This document shows, one piece after another, positions 43,826-52,357 of a stretch of DNA of 64,000 nt. This DNA comes from Micromonospora zingiberis (GTDB lineage Bacteria > Actinomycetota > Actinomycetes > Mycobacteriales > Micromonosporaceae). Location of the stretch: contig NZ_SJJR01000001.1 in NCBI RefSeq assembly GCF_004331455.1, positions 558,001-622,000 of the forward strand, given 5' to 3'. The translations under genes and the position numbers were made by a program. The stretch's first letter is position 1. Each line of letters begins with the position of its first letter. Below the pieces are notes generated by a model that saw only the letters and a program-made list of their open reading frames with translations, ran no database searches and had not been told where the DNA came from.

Positions 43826-44140
43826 TCAGCCGTTCTGCTTCTGCTGGCAGGGCACGCAGAAGCGGGCCTGCGGCAGGATCTCCAGGCGCTCGCGGGGAAT
43901 GGCCGTACCGCACCGCTCGCAATCGCCGTAGCTACCGGAGTTCAGCCGCCGCAACGCGGCGGAGATCCGGTCGAGGCTCTGCCGGGTGGCGGCGATCAAC
44001 GCGGCGTTGGTGTGTGCCTCGCCCGGGTCGCCGGTGTCGGCGGTCAGCTGGGTCAGCCGCGCCGTCTGCGCCTCGAACTCGTGCGTCAGCGTCGCCCTGA
44101 GTTCGGTCAGCCACTTCTGGTCGTAGGTGTCGGTGCTCAT
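43826..44140 (-). CDS. DksA/TraR-type zinc-finger protein
   Basis: A 104-residue protein with an N-terminal coiled-coil region (about 1-65) and a C4 zinc finger CERCGTAIPRERLEILPQARFC, closed by VPCQ. The family binds the secondary channel of RNA polymerase (DksA) or acts in regulation. ATG 44140 follows AAGGGA at about six bases. Directly upstream, within 30 bases, lies an intrinsic terminator in the same orientation, which may attenuate this gene. Confidence 0.88.
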   Translation of the reverse strand: MSTDTYDQKWLTELRATLTHEFEAQTARLTQLTADTGDPGEAHTNAALIAATRQSLDRISAALRRLNSGSYGDCERCGTAIPRERLEILPQARFCVPCQQKQNG

Positions 44141-44156
44141 GTCGGATCCCTTCCGG

Positions 44157-44190
44157 AAAAAGAAAAGGGCCGAAGCCTTTGGCTTCGCCC
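44157..44190 (-). terminator. Intrinsic terminator just upstream of the DksA/TraR-like gene
   Basis: On the reverse strand a GC-rich stem (arms GGGC-GAAGCC and GGCTTCG-GCCC, loop AAA, one bulge; 44167-44190) is followed by TTTTCTTTTT (44166-44157), a textbook Rho-independent terminator and rare in such DNA. It ends 17 bases before the ATG of the reverse-strand gene at 44140. No gene on that strand precedes it, so it is either an attenuator or the end of a small RNA. Confidence 0.7.
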
Positions 44191-44604
44191 TGGTCGTCCC
44201 TGCGTGGATGGACGACTACCGGAGGGCTCCGGCCGGCGGGGCTCGGCTGGCCGTGACCGGCCTGCCCGGAAACCCACACCGGACGGGTCGCCGCAGCCGA
44301 CACCAGCGTCGCCGTGACGACGGCGACGCGGTCCAGCAACGCGGCGGGGTACATCGAACCACCATAGACCCACCCATGGCGCAAGCCCAATGGCATATCC
44401 ACGACCGCCCGACGCCGCCGGCGGGAAGTCGACGCCCCCCACCACCAGCGCCGGGAGAGGGGTGCCCTGACAGAGCAGCCCCGAAAGCGGATCAAAGACG
44501 CTAAGGTGACATACAGTGGCGGAGCCGAGCCAGGTCGACGCCGCCCACCGATTCGGTCCTCCGCTGCCAATCGCCGCCGGGTCGCAACCCTTGGAGGTGG
44601 TGCG
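44191..44604. other. 414-base intergenic region
   Basis: No convincing protein gene. On the reverse strand a frame from ATG (near 44355) gives a weakly signal-like start but no family signature, and it runs through the terminator into the DksA-like gene. The forward strand should hold the promoter of the SCP2-GDE operon. A reverse-strand small RNA ending at 44157 is possible. Confidence 0.45.
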
Positions 44605-44997
44605 ATGTCGGAGTCCGTACGTGCGTTCTTCGACGCCCTCGCCCACGGCGGGGGTCGGATGCTGCGGCAGGTCTCCGGCAGCGTTCGCTTCGACCTGGTC
44701 CGCCCCGACGGTGTCGACCATTGGCTGGTCACCATCGAGCAGGGTCGGGTCACCGTCTCCCAGGGCGGCGTGGCGGACGCCGACACCGTGATCCGCGCCG
44801 ATGAGCCGCTCTTCCTCCGGATGGCGCACGGCGAGGTCAAACCACTGCCGGCGTGGCTGCGCAACGACTTCACCGCGGATGGCGAGTTCCGCTGGGTGAT
44901 CATGCTTGAGCGCCTGTTCGCCCCACCGCCGGGAGCCCGCCACCCCCGGGCCCTGGCCGCCCGACAGTGGCCGGCGGGCGACCGGGAGCCACGATGA
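44605..44997 (+). CDS. SCP2 sterol-binding-like protein
   Basis: A 130-residue single SCP2-domain protein (GSVRFDLVRPDGVDHWLVTIEQGRVTVSQ; DADTVIRADEPLFLRMAHGE). The fold binds hydrophobic ligands in a tunnel. ATG 44605 follows TTGGAGGTGGTGCG. Its stop overlaps the start of the debranching-type enzyme by four bases, so the pair is coupled; the functional link is not obvious. Confidence 0.85.
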   Translation: MSESVRAFFDALAHGGGRMLRQVSGSVRFDLVRPDGVDHWLVTIEQGRVTVSQGGVADADTVIRADEPLFLRMAHGEVKPLPAWLRNDFTADGEFRWVIMLERLFAPPPGARHPRALAARQWPAGDREPR

Positions 44998-47039
44998 AGA
45001 AGATGGTGCGCATCCTCGACGGCAACATCTTCGCGCTCAGCGAGGACAACGGGGACATGGCCTTCAGCCCGACCAGTCCGAGCGGGTTCTTCGCCTTCGA
45101 CACCCGCTTCCTCTCCACCTGGCGGCTGAGCCTCGACGGAGAGCGGTTGCACCCACTGGCGATCCACGAGCCGAGCTACTACGAGATCCGGTTCTTCCTG
45201 GTCCCCGGTAATCCGACCCACTACGTCGACGCGAAGGTCTCGGTCATCCGCGACCGGTGGATCTCCGACAGCAGCTTCACCGAACGGCTGACTGTGCTCA
45301 ACCACACCGGCGAGCCGGTCGACTACGTCGTACGTCTCGACATCGACAGCGACTTCGCGCCGATCTACAACGTGGTCTGGCCGCACGCGTCGAGCTTGCG
45401 CGGCTACCGGCAGGTGTCCGACGACAGGCTGCGGCTGGGCTACCAGCGGGAGAGGTTCCACCGGGTCACCGATGTCTCGACCAGCGAGCCGGCCGACATC
45501 GACGACCAGGGGCTGACCTACCGGATCCGGGTGGACCGGCAGGCGCGGTGGAGCACCACGCTGAACGTCAGGAGCATGGTGTTACGCCCGGACGGCGCCG
45601 ACATCCGCGAGCAGCTACGGCACGGGCACGGCCAGGTCGGTGCCCAGTTGCGCCATGACCTGAGGCAGTGGCTGAGCGACGCGCCCCGGCTGGAGTGTGA
45701 CTGGGAGCCGCTGGCGACGACCTACAACCGCGGACTGGTGGACCTCGCCGGCCTACGGTTCTCCCCGCTCGCGCTGCCACACGAGACGATGCTCGCCGCC
45801 GGCCTGCCCTGGTCGGCCACCATCATCGGCCGCGATGCCATCCTCGCCTGCTACCAGACCCTGCCGTTCGTGCCCCGGATGGCCGCCACCACGCTGCGAC
45901 TGCTCGCCCTGGATCAGGGCATGGTGCTCGACGACTTCCGGGACGAGGAGCCCGGGAAGATGCTCAACGAGTTCCGCTACGGGGAGATGGCCGCCTTCGA
46001 GGAGCGGCCCCAGTCGCCGTACTACGGCGGTGCGGACGTCACCCCGCTGTTCGTCGTGCTGCTCGACGAGTACGAACGCTGGACCGGCGACGCCGACCTG
46101 GTCCGCAACCTCGAGGACGCGGCCCGCGCGGCCCTGCACTGGATCGACGAGTACGCCGACCTACGCGGCGACGGCTACGTCTGGTACCAGCGCCGCAACG
46201 AACGAACCGGCGCGATGAACCACTGTTGGAAGGACTCGCCGGAGGCGATCTGCTACCGCGACGGCCGGCTGCCCGGGCTGCCCCGGGCCACCTGTGAGTT
46301 GCAGGGCTACGCGTACGACGCCAAGCGGCGCGGCGCCCGGCTGGCGCGCGAGTTCTGGGGCGACCCGGCGTACGCCGACCGCCTGGAACGGCAGGCGGCG
46401 GAGCTCAAGCAGCGGTTCAACCGGGACTTCTGGATCCGCGACGGCGAGTACTTCGCGCTGGCGCTCGGTCCGGACGGTGACCAGGTCGACGCCCTCGCCT
46501 CGAACATGGGCCACCTGCTGTGGAGCGGCATCGTGGAGGAGTCCCGGGCCCCGGCGGTGGCCGGTCACCTGCTCGGGCCCGGGTTGTTCTCCGGCTGGGG
46601 CGTCCGGACCCTGGGCAAGGGACAGGCCAGGTACAACCCGCTCGGCTACCACCTGGGCACGGTGTGGCCGTTCGACAATTCGCTGATCGCCGCCGGACTG
46701 CGCCGGTACGGCTTCGTCGCGGAGGCCGGGGTCATCGCCGAGACCATCATCGACGCCGCCCAGCACTTCGCCGGGCGGATGCCGGAGTCGTTCGCCGGCT
46801 ACGACCGGGACCTGACCCGGTATCCGGTGCCGTATCCGGCGGCGAACAGCCCGCAGGCATCCGCCACCGGCGCCATCTTCCTGCTGCTGCGCACCCTGCT
46901 CGGCCTCGAACCGTACGGCGAGCACCTGGTGGTGCACCCCGCGATACCGCAGCGGTTCGGCCGGATCGAGCTGCTCGACATCCCCGGGCGGTGGGGCCGG
47001 ATGGACGCGATCGGCAATGCCCGCGTCACCGTCCCCTGA
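44994..47039 (+). CDS. Glycogen-debranching-type glycosidase (amylo-alpha-1,6-glucosidase family)
   Basis: A 681-residue cytosolic protein with an N-terminal GDE_N beta-sandwich (LDGNIFALSEDNGDMAF; SGFFAFDTRFLSTWRL) and a C-terminal (alpha/alpha)6 barrel (LPWSATIIGRDAILACYQTL; GGADVTPLFVVLLDEYERWTGD; YNPLGYHLGTVWPFDNSLI). The acidic residues of the barrel (RDE-like DAI; EDAA) are present. Such actinomycete enzymes are annotated as glycogen debranching or trehalase-like; exact substrate uncertain. ATG 44994 overlaps the SCP2 stop. Confidence 0.9.
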   Translation: MKKMVRILDGNIFALSEDNGDMAFSPTSPSGFFAFDTRFLSTWRLSLDGERLHPLAIHEPSYYEIRFFLVPGNPTHYVDAKVSVIRDRWISDSSFTERLTVLNHTGEPVDYVVRLDIDSDFAPIYNVVWPHASSLRGYRQVSDDRLRLGYQRERFHRVTDVSTSEPADIDDQGLTYRIRVDRQARWSTTLNVRSMVLRPDGADIREQLRHGHGQVGAQLRHDLRQWLSDAPRLECDWEPLATTYNRGLVDLAGLRFSPLALPHETMLAAGLPWSATIIGRDAILACYQTLPFVPRMAATTLRLLALDQGMVLDDFRDEEPGKMLNEFRYGEMAAFEERPQSPYYGGADVTPLFVVLLDEYERWTGDADLVRNLEDAARAALHWIDEYADLRGDGYVWYQRRNERTGAMNHCWKDSPEAICYRDGRLPGLPRATCELQGYAYDAKRRGARLAREFWGDPAYADRLERQAAELKQRFNRDFWIRDGEYFALALGPDGDQVDALASNMGHLLWSGIVEESRAPAVAGHLLGPGLFSGWGVRTLGKGQARYNPLGYHLGTVWPFDNSLIAAGLRRYGFVAEAGVIAETIIDAAQHFAGRMPESFAGYDRDLTRYPVPYPAANSPQASATGAIFLLLRTLLGLEPYGEHLVVHPAIPQRFGRIELLDIPGRWGRMDAIGNARVTVP

Positions 47040-47107
47040 CCAGCACCGTCCCGCATTGCTGACCCGGGTCCGGTGGTCGCACGACGGCGGCGGTAACGTG
47101 CATCGGC

Positions 47108-47620
47108 ATGACCGGCGTGGCCCACTCGCACTGCTCGTACTGCGGCACGGCGTATCCGGCGGAGGCCGGTTGGCCCCGGCTCTGCGCCGATTGCGGCCAG
47201 ACGGTCTGGCGTAATCCGCTGCCCGTCGCGGTGGCGTTGCTGCCGGTGCTGACCCCGGCCGGCCTCGGCGTGGTCGCCGTCCGCCGCGCCATCGAGCCGG
47301 CCCGTGGGCTGCTCGCACTACCGGGCGGCTTCATCGAGTACGGCGAGCAGTGGCCTGAGGCCCTGGTACGCGAGCTACGGGAGGAGACCGGGCTGGCCGC
47401 CGAACCGGGCGGGGCCGAACTCGTCGCGGTGCACAGCGCACCGGCCGGCGGCACGATAATGATCTTCGGTGAGCTGCCGGCCCGCCCGGTCGAGGAACTA
47501 CCGGCATCGGCGCCGACCCCGGAGGCCACCGAGTGGCTGGTGCTGACCGAGCCGACCGAGCTGGCCTTCTCCACGCACACCCAGGTGCTGACCGACTTCT
47601 TCGCCCGCCACCGCGGCTGA
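47108..47620 (+). CDS. Nudix hydrolase with N-terminal zinc ribbon
   Basis: A 170-residue protein with a zinc-ribbon segment (CSYCGTAYP, CADCGQTVW) like NADH pyrophosphatase NudC and a complete Nudix box GGFIEYGEQWPEALVRELREETGL (all Glu residues of REUxEExGU present; given in two overlapping blocks). It hydrolyses a nucleoside diphosphate derivative; the substrate cannot be read out. It lies alone between the debranching enzyme and sulfonate transport genes. Confidence 0.9.
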   Translation: MTGVAHSHCSYCGTAYPAEAGWPRLCADCGQTVWRNPLPVAVALLPVLTPAGLGVVAVRRAIEPARGLLALPGGFIEYGEQWPEALVRELREETGLAAEPGGAELVAVHSAPAGGTIMIFGELPARPVEELPASAPTPEATEWLVLTEPTELAFSTHTQVLTDFFARHRG

Positions 47621-47813
47621 ACCGCCACTTCGACCAGCCACGCCCGGCCGGTACCGGCGGCGTGCCGAACGGAATACCGGTGGGCTGGGGCACGCGCACG
47701 GCCAGGTCGGGGTGTCCGGACAGGACGAAACGGCAGGGCTCGATCCTCCGGACGACGGTGGCTGGTCCGACCGGTCCGATGTGGACGGCGACCCGCGCAG
47801 GCTACCCATAAAA

Positions 47814-47830
47814 CCTATCGGGTTAGTAGG
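47814..47830. promoter_or_regulatory. CCTA-n9-TAGG palindrome upstream of sulfonate importer
   Basis: CCTATCGGGTTAGTAGG, in an AT-richer stretch 61 bases before the SsuA-like start. A near-identical 17-mer (CCTACCGGGAAACTAGG) lies at 52170-52186 before the small protein - YeiH operon. Matching bases include the whole CCTA, CGGG and TAGG. A shared sulfur-responsive operator is likely. Confidence 0.6.
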
Positions 47831-47891
47831 CTGTCGGCGGCGGACGGCGATCGATGTCCGCTCGATCCCCCCGTGCTGTCGAGGAGCCCGC

Positions 47892-48860
47892 ATGCATACC
47901 CCTGCCCCGCGTCGAGTCCGCGTCATCGCCGCCCTGGCGGCGCTCGCCCTGGTCGCCGTCGGCGCGCTGACCGGCTGCGGCGGTCAACCGGCCGGCGGAG
48001 ACGACGACACGCCCCGACTGCGCATCGGCTACCAGCGCTTCGGCGGGCTGAGCCTGGTCAAGGCCCGAGGTGCGGCGCCGGACGTCGAGTGGTCGCTGTT
48101 CGAGAGTGGGCCGGCACTGACCGAGGCGCTCAAGGCCGGTTCCATCGACCTCGGCCAGACCGGGGAGGCACCACCGATCTTCGCCGCCGCCGGCAAGATC
48201 CCGTTCCAGATCATCGGGACCTCGGAACCGATACCGCAGGGCGAGGCCGTACTGGTCAAGGAGGACTCCGGGCTGCGTACCTTCGCCGACCTCAAGGGCC
48301 GCACGGTGGCGCTCAACAAAGGCTCCAACGTGCACTGGCTACTGGTCCGCCTGCTGGCCGCGAACAACCTGACGTTGCAGGACATCAACGTCAAGTACCT
48401 CAAGCCCGCCGAGGGCCGGCCCGCCTTCGACAACGGGCAGGTCGACGCCTGGGTGATCTGGGATCCCTACTTCGCCCTCGCCGAGCGACCCGGGGTACGG
48501 ATCCTCGCCGACGCCACCGGCCTGGCCAGCAACCGCGAGTACGTGCTGGCCCACCCGGACGCGCTGACGAACAAGTCCGCGCAGATCGAGGCGTTCCTGC
48601 GTACGTACCGCACGGTCACCGACTGGGGCATCGCCAACCCGGTCGAACGGGCCACGGTGCTCGCCCCGGAACTGAAGATCCCCGAGGATGTCACCAGCCG
48701 GGCCCTGGCCCGCAGCGCCCGGGCCCTGGCACCGGTCACGCCGGCGGTGGGCGACGAGTTGCAGGCCATCGCGGACGGCTTCGCCACCCTCGAACTGATC
48801 CCCGGCCCGGTCGACATCCGCGCGCGGGTCGACGGCCGCTTCACCGAGGTGTTCCGGTGA
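47892..48860 (+). CDS. Sulfonate/taurine-type ABC transporter substrate-binding lipoprotein
   Basis: A 322-residue lipoprotein (signal peptide ending LTGC) of the SsuA/TauA family: RLRIGYQRFGGLSLVKARG, LFESGPALTEALKAGSIDLGQTGEAPPIFAAAG, and DAWVIWDPYFALAE. ATG 47892 follows GAGGAGCCCGC. It binds an aliphatic sulfonate or similar organosulfur compound for the SsuC-like permease. It starts 61 bases after the palindrome at 47814. Confidence 0.9.
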   Translation: MHTPAPRRVRVIAALAALALVAVGALTGCGGQPAGGDDDTPRLRIGYQRFGGLSLVKARGAAPDVEWSLFESGPALTEALKAGSIDLGQTGEAPPIFAAAGKIPFQIIGTSEPIPQGEAVLVKEDSGLRTFADLKGRTVALNKGSNVHWLLVRLLAANNLTLQDINVKYLKPAEGRPAFDNGQVDAWVIWDPYFALAERPGVRILADATGLASNREYVLAHPDALTNKSAQIEAFLRTYRTVTDWGIANPVERATVLAPELKIPEDVTSRALARSARALAPVTPAVGDELQAIADGFATLELIPGPVDIRARVDGRFTEVFR

Positions 48861-49693
48861 CCAGGGCGACGGTCATCCCACCGGCGCCGGTCGCGGCACC
48901 GGCCGTCGCACCGGGCGTCTCCCGGCGGCCCGGACGCACCCAGGCGTGGCGCCGGCTCACCACCCCGGTCCTGCTGGTCGCCGGGTGGGAGCTGGCGGCC
49001 CGGTCCGGGCTGCTGGCCCCGGAGAAGCTGCCCGCGCCCAGCACGGTGCTGGCCACCGGTTGGCGGCTGACCCGCGACGGCACCCTGCTGACGCACCTGC
49101 TCGACTCGCTCACCCGGGCCGGCACCGGTCTGCTCATCGGCGGCGGACTCGCCCTGCTTCTCGGCGCCGTCGCCGGACTGCTCCGCATCGGCGACGACCT
49201 GGTCGACCCGCCGGTGCAGATGGCCCGGATGCTGCCGCATCTCGGGTTGGTGCCGCTGCTCATCATCTGGGTCGGCATCGGCGAGTCGCTGAAGGTCAGC
49301 CTGGTTGCTCTCGGTGCCTTCTTCCCGCTCTACTTCAACACCTACGCCGGCATTCGGGACATCGACGAACGGCTGGTCGAGGCGGCCCGTACCTGCGGGC
49401 TGGGGCCGGTCGCCCGACTACGGCACGTGGTGCTGCCCGGCGCGCTGCCCGCGCTCTTTCTCGGCCTGCGGCTGGCCATCGGCGCCGCCTGGCTCAGCCT
49501 CGTGGTCGGCGAGCAGGTCAACGCCCAGACCGGGATCGGCTTCCTGATGATGGAGGCCCGCGAGTTCAGCCAGACCGACGTGGTGGTCCTCGGCCTGCTC
49601 GTCTATGCCCTGCTCGGCCTGCTCTCCGACGTTGCCATCCGGACTGTGGAAAGGAGGACGCTGGCATGGCGCCGGGGACTTCGGGCGACCTGA
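48857..49693 (+). CDS. Sulfonate-type ABC transporter permease
   Basis: A 278-residue SsuC/TauC-type permease with about six membrane helices and the EAA loop EAARTCGLGPVARLRHVVLPGALPALFLGLR. GTG 48857 overlaps the binding protein stop by four bases. The first 40 residues are a Pro/Ala-rich cytosolic leader. Operon with the ATPase. Confidence 0.91.
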   Translation: MTRATVIPPAPVAAPAVAPGVSRRPGRTQAWRRLTTPVLLVAGWELAARSGLLAPEKLPAPSTVLATGWRLTRDGTLLTHLLDSLTRAGTGLLIGGGLALLLGAVAGLLRIGDDLVDPPVQMARMLPHLGLVPLLIIWVGIGESLKVSLVALGAFFPLYFNTYAGIRDIDERLVEAARTCGLGPVARLRHVVLPGALPALFLGLRLAIGAAWLSLVVGEQVNAQTGIGFLMMEAREFSQTDVVVLGLLVYALLGLLSDVAIRTVERRTLAWRRGLRAT

Positions 49694-50394
49694 CCGGCCA
49701 CGCGTCGGTGCTCACCGCCACGGGCGTACGCCGTCAGTTCGGTGCCAGCACGGTGCTGGCGGGCGTACGCCTGAACATCGCGCCGGGCGAGGTGGTCGCC
49801 CTGCTCGGCGGCAGCGGCTCCGGCAAGAGCACCCTGCTGCGGGTGCTCGCCGGCCTCGACCAGGAGGCCACCGGCCAGATCGTGCTGCGCGGCACCACGG
49901 CGGTGGTCTTCCAGGAACACCGGCTGCTGCCCTGGAAGCGGGTCGCCGACAACGTCGCACTCGGACTGTCCGGTCCGGACGTGACCGACCGGGTCGCCCG
50001 GGCACTGGCCGAGGTCGGCCTCGCCGAGCGGCACCGGGCCTGGCCCGCCGAACTCTCCGGCGGGCAGGCGCAGCGGGTCGCGGTCGCACGGGCCCTGATC
50101 CGGGAGCCGGACCTACTGCTGCTCGACGAACCGTTCGGCGCGCTCGACGCCCTCACCCGGCTGCGTATGCAGGGCCTGCTGCGCCGGTTGCGCGCCGAGC
50201 ACGGCTTCGCCGCGCTGCTGGTCACCCATGACGTGGACGAGGCGCTGCTGCTCGCCGACCGGCTTCTCGTACTCGAACACGGCGTCATCGCCGAAGAACT
50301 GGCCGTGCCCCTCGGCCCGACCCGGACTCCCGACGACCCCGCCTTCGGCGCGCTACGCCGCCGCCTGCTCGATCGACTCGGTGTACCCACCTGA
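49666..50394 (+). CDS. Sulfonate-type ABC transporter ATP-binding protein
   Basis: A 242-residue SsuB/TauB-type ATPase: Walker A GGSGSGKST, Q-loop FQEHRLLPWKRV (the HRLLPW form is characteristic), signature LSGGQAQR, Walker B LLLLDEPFGALDALTR, H-loop VTHDVDEA. ATG 49666 follows AGGAGGACGCTGGC and lies 28 bases inside the permease gene. It ends the operon; a terminator follows at 50499. Confidence 0.93.
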   Translation: MAPGTSGDLTGHASVLTATGVRRQFGASTVLAGVRLNIAPGEVVALLGGSGSGKSTLLRVLAGLDQEATGQIVLRGTTAVVFQEHRLLPWKRVADNVALGLSGPDVTDRVARALAEVGLAERHRAWPAELSGGQAQRVAVARALIREPDLLLLDEPFGALDALTRLRMQGLLRRLRAEHGFAALLVTHDVDEALLLADRLLVLEHGVIAEELAVPLGPTRTPDDPAFGALRRRLLDRLGVPT

Positions 50395-50498
50395 GGCCGG
50401 AGGTCCACCTGAACCACGGCACCGCAACTCAGGCGGTGCTGCACCGACGGTTCCTCGGCTGGCTGACCTGACCACACCCCGCACCGTCGCCCAGCCGG

Positions 50499-50543
50499 CG
50501 ACGGCCCGAAACTGGAGTCAAGGGATCCAGTTCCGGGCCGTCG
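50499..50543. terminator. Hairpin terminator between ssu-like operon and convergent yeiH-like gene
   Basis: Inverted repeat of 18 bases with one mismatch (arms 50499-50516 and 50526-50543, CGACGGCCCG / CGGGCCGTCG cores) and a 9-base loop. It can serve both converging units. Confidence 0.82.
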
Positions 50544-50671
50544 CCGTCAGCGGCTCCCCTCGGCGGGCCGCAGATCGGCTCGCCGTTCCGGCGAGATGGC
50601 GGTATCCCGGGCGCCAGAAGTCCACCATTCCGCCGGAACCGAGTCGATCAACCTGGCGTGGCGGCCGGCGC

Positions 50672-51949
50672 TCAGTTCGTGGAGAAGCCGGCGAACAGCA
50701 GCGAGGCCAGACCGAGCGCGAGAACCAGGTTGAACACCGTGGCGCCACCGAACACGACGACGGGGCGCCATCCGGCCTGCCGCAGTGCCGACACCCGGAC
50801 CTCCAGGCCGATGCTGACGAAGGCCAGGATGAAGAACCAGACTCGCAGGTCGTTGACGATCGCGATGGTGGCCTTGCCGTCCGCCCCGGCCGCGTTCAGG
50901 TACCAGGTGGCGATCACCGATGCCGCGACGAAGCCGAGGACGAACTTCGGGAAGCGGCGCCACAGCTCGCCCAGCCCCGGGCGGGCCGCGCCCGCCTGCC
51001 GCTCGACGTGCAGTGCGAAGTAGGCGGTGAGCGCCACCGCGACCACGCCCATCAGCGCGTTCTGGGTCACCTTGACGATGCTGGCGATCTGTAGGGCTTC
51101 CTCGCCGGCCAGCGCCCCGGCGGCGGTGACCGCGGCGGTGGTGTCGATGTTGCCACCGATCCAGGCGCCGGCCACCGCCGACTCCAGGCCGAGCACGTCG
51201 GCCAGCCAGGGCAGCAGGAAGATCGACGGCAGGGCGAAGACAATCACCAGGCTGGCCGTGTAGGCGAGCTGCTCGCGGCGGGCGCGGACCGCCCCGGCGG
51301 CGGCGATGGCCGCGCTGACCCCGCAGATCGACACTGCGGAGGCGAGCAGGGCGCGCAGCTTGTCGTCCAGGCCGAGCCGCCCGGCCAGCCACCAGGTGAA
51401 CAGGAACACCCCGCTGATCAGCAGGATCGCCTGGGCGATGGCCGGCCCGGCGGCGCTGGCGATGACGGCCAGGTTGATCGAGGCGCCGAGCAGCACCAGT
51501 CCGGTCTTGATGAAGAACTCGGTACGGAAGGCGGCGGCGATGCGGTCGCGCAGCCCGGTCAGCGTGACCACGAGGTTGCCGAGCAGGCCGAGCAGGATGG
51601 CGTAGACGGGGTACTCGATCGCCGCACCGATGTCCTCCAGCGCGGTGCCGGCCGCCCACTCGGGCACGTTCTGTTCGAGGTAGCGGGTCAGCGCGGCGAG
51701 GAACAGGACCACCAGCAGCCCGGCGGCGGTCCAGGCCCAGAACGCGCCCGAGCGGCCGGCCGCACCGGGCGGTACCGCCGCCGGATCGGCCGGTGACTGG
51801 GCTGGCTCGGTGGTGGCCGGTGGCGGGGTGGGCTCGGTGGTGGCGGGGCGCTCGGCCGGCTCAACGCCGGTGGCTTGCGGTCCGGTCGCCGGTGGCGGTG
51901 TGGTCGGAGTCTCGGTGTCCGGCGCCGGCCGGGTCGTGTCGGCGGTCAT
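50672..51949 (-). CDS. YeiH-family putative sulfate/sulfite exporter
   Basis: A 425-residue membrane protein with a Pro/Thr/Ala-rich cytosolic N-terminus (about 65 residues) and about ten helices of the YeiH/COG2855 family (FFIKTGLVLLGASINLAVI; SICGVSAAIAAAGAV; GAWIGGNIDTTAAVTAAGAL; SIVKVTQNALMGVVAV). Members such as TauZ are proposed to export sulfite or sulfate released from sulfonates. ATG 51949 overlaps by one base the stop of a 47-residue protein gene. Convergent placement beside a sulfonate importer and a shared upstream motif support a sulfur role. Confidence 0.88.
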   Translation of the reverse strand: MTADTTRPAPDTETPTTPPPATGPQATGVEPAERPATTEPTPPPATTEPAQSPADPAAVPPGAAGRSGAFWAWTAAGLLVVLFLAALTRYLEQNVPEWAAGTALEDIGAAIEYPVYAILLGLLGNLVVTLTGLRDRIAAAFRTEFFIKTGLVLLGASINLAVIASAAGPAIAQAILLISGVFLFTWWLAGRLGLDDKLRALLASAVSICGVSAAIAAAGAVRARREQLAYTASLVIVFALPSIFLLPWLADVLGLESAVAGAWIGGNIDTTAAVTAAGALAGEEALQIASIVKVTQNALMGVVAVALTAYFALHVERQAGAARPGLGELWRRFPKFVLGFVAASVIATWYLNAAGADGKATIAIVNDLRVWFFILAFVSIGLEVRVSALRQAGWRPVVVFGGATVFNLVLALGLASLLFAGFSTN

Positions 51950-52092
51950 CAGGGCACCAGCCCGGCGGGAATCGCACCGGCCAGGACCAGGCCGAGCAGG
52001 GCAAGGCCCAGGATCGTGGCGGCCCAGTCCTCGTTGATGGCGAACCGGCTCTCGGGGGCGGTGGGCGAGGTGGGAGGTTGCTGCTTGGTCAT
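51949..52092 (-). CDS. 47-residue membrane protein upstream of yeiH-like gene
   Basis: A 47-residue ORF (MTKQQPPTSPTAPESRFAIN then EDWAATILGLALLGLVLAGA) with a hydrophilic Pro/Thr-rich head and one membrane helix. Its stop overlaps the yeiH-like start by one base (TGATG), and the CCTA-n9-TAGG palindrome lies 78 bases upstream. The fused reading, composition and helix argue that it is real, although it has only a weak purine-rich stretch (AAAGAGA) before ATG 52092. Function unknown; probably a small partner of the exporter. Confidence 0.72.
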   Translation of the reverse strand: MTKQQPPTSPTAPESRFAINEDWAATILGLALLGLVLAGAIPAGLVP

Positions 52093-52169
52093 GGATGTCT
52101 CTTTCGAAGGTCAGCGGGGGGCGACCGCCCGTCGATGGAAGGGGGTCCGGACGAACGTAGACCTATATT

Positions 52170-52186
52170 CCTACCGGGAAACTAGG
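52170..52186. promoter_or_regulatory. CCTA-n9-TAGG palindrome upstream of small protein - yeiH operon
   Basis: CCTACCGGGAAACTAGG in an AT-rich pocket, 78 bases before the small-protein start. It differs from the copy at 47814-47830 at four central bases only. Confidence 0.6.
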
Positions 52187-52357
52187 ATTTCAAGACTCCC
52201 GTGCCCGATCCGGCCTCCGGGTGCCGCTTCGCTGCCGACGCATCGGCCACACCGGGCGCAGGCGTGACCGGCGTCGGGACGGGTAGACGGCGACGCCATG
52301 CCGCAGGTCCGGACGGATCCAGGCGGCTCCGGCCGGCAGACACCACCCGGGGGACGA

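Noticed and set aside
44127..44504. Forward frame of 125 codons in the gap before the SCP2 gene
   Set aside because: Arg/Pro-rich composition, no ribosome site, no recognisable motif, and it crosses the antisense terminator.
43932..45461. A 509-codon reverse open frame over the SCP2 and debranching genes
   Set aside because: It is antisense to two strongly supported genes, has Arg/Pro/Gly-rich shadow composition and no family motif.
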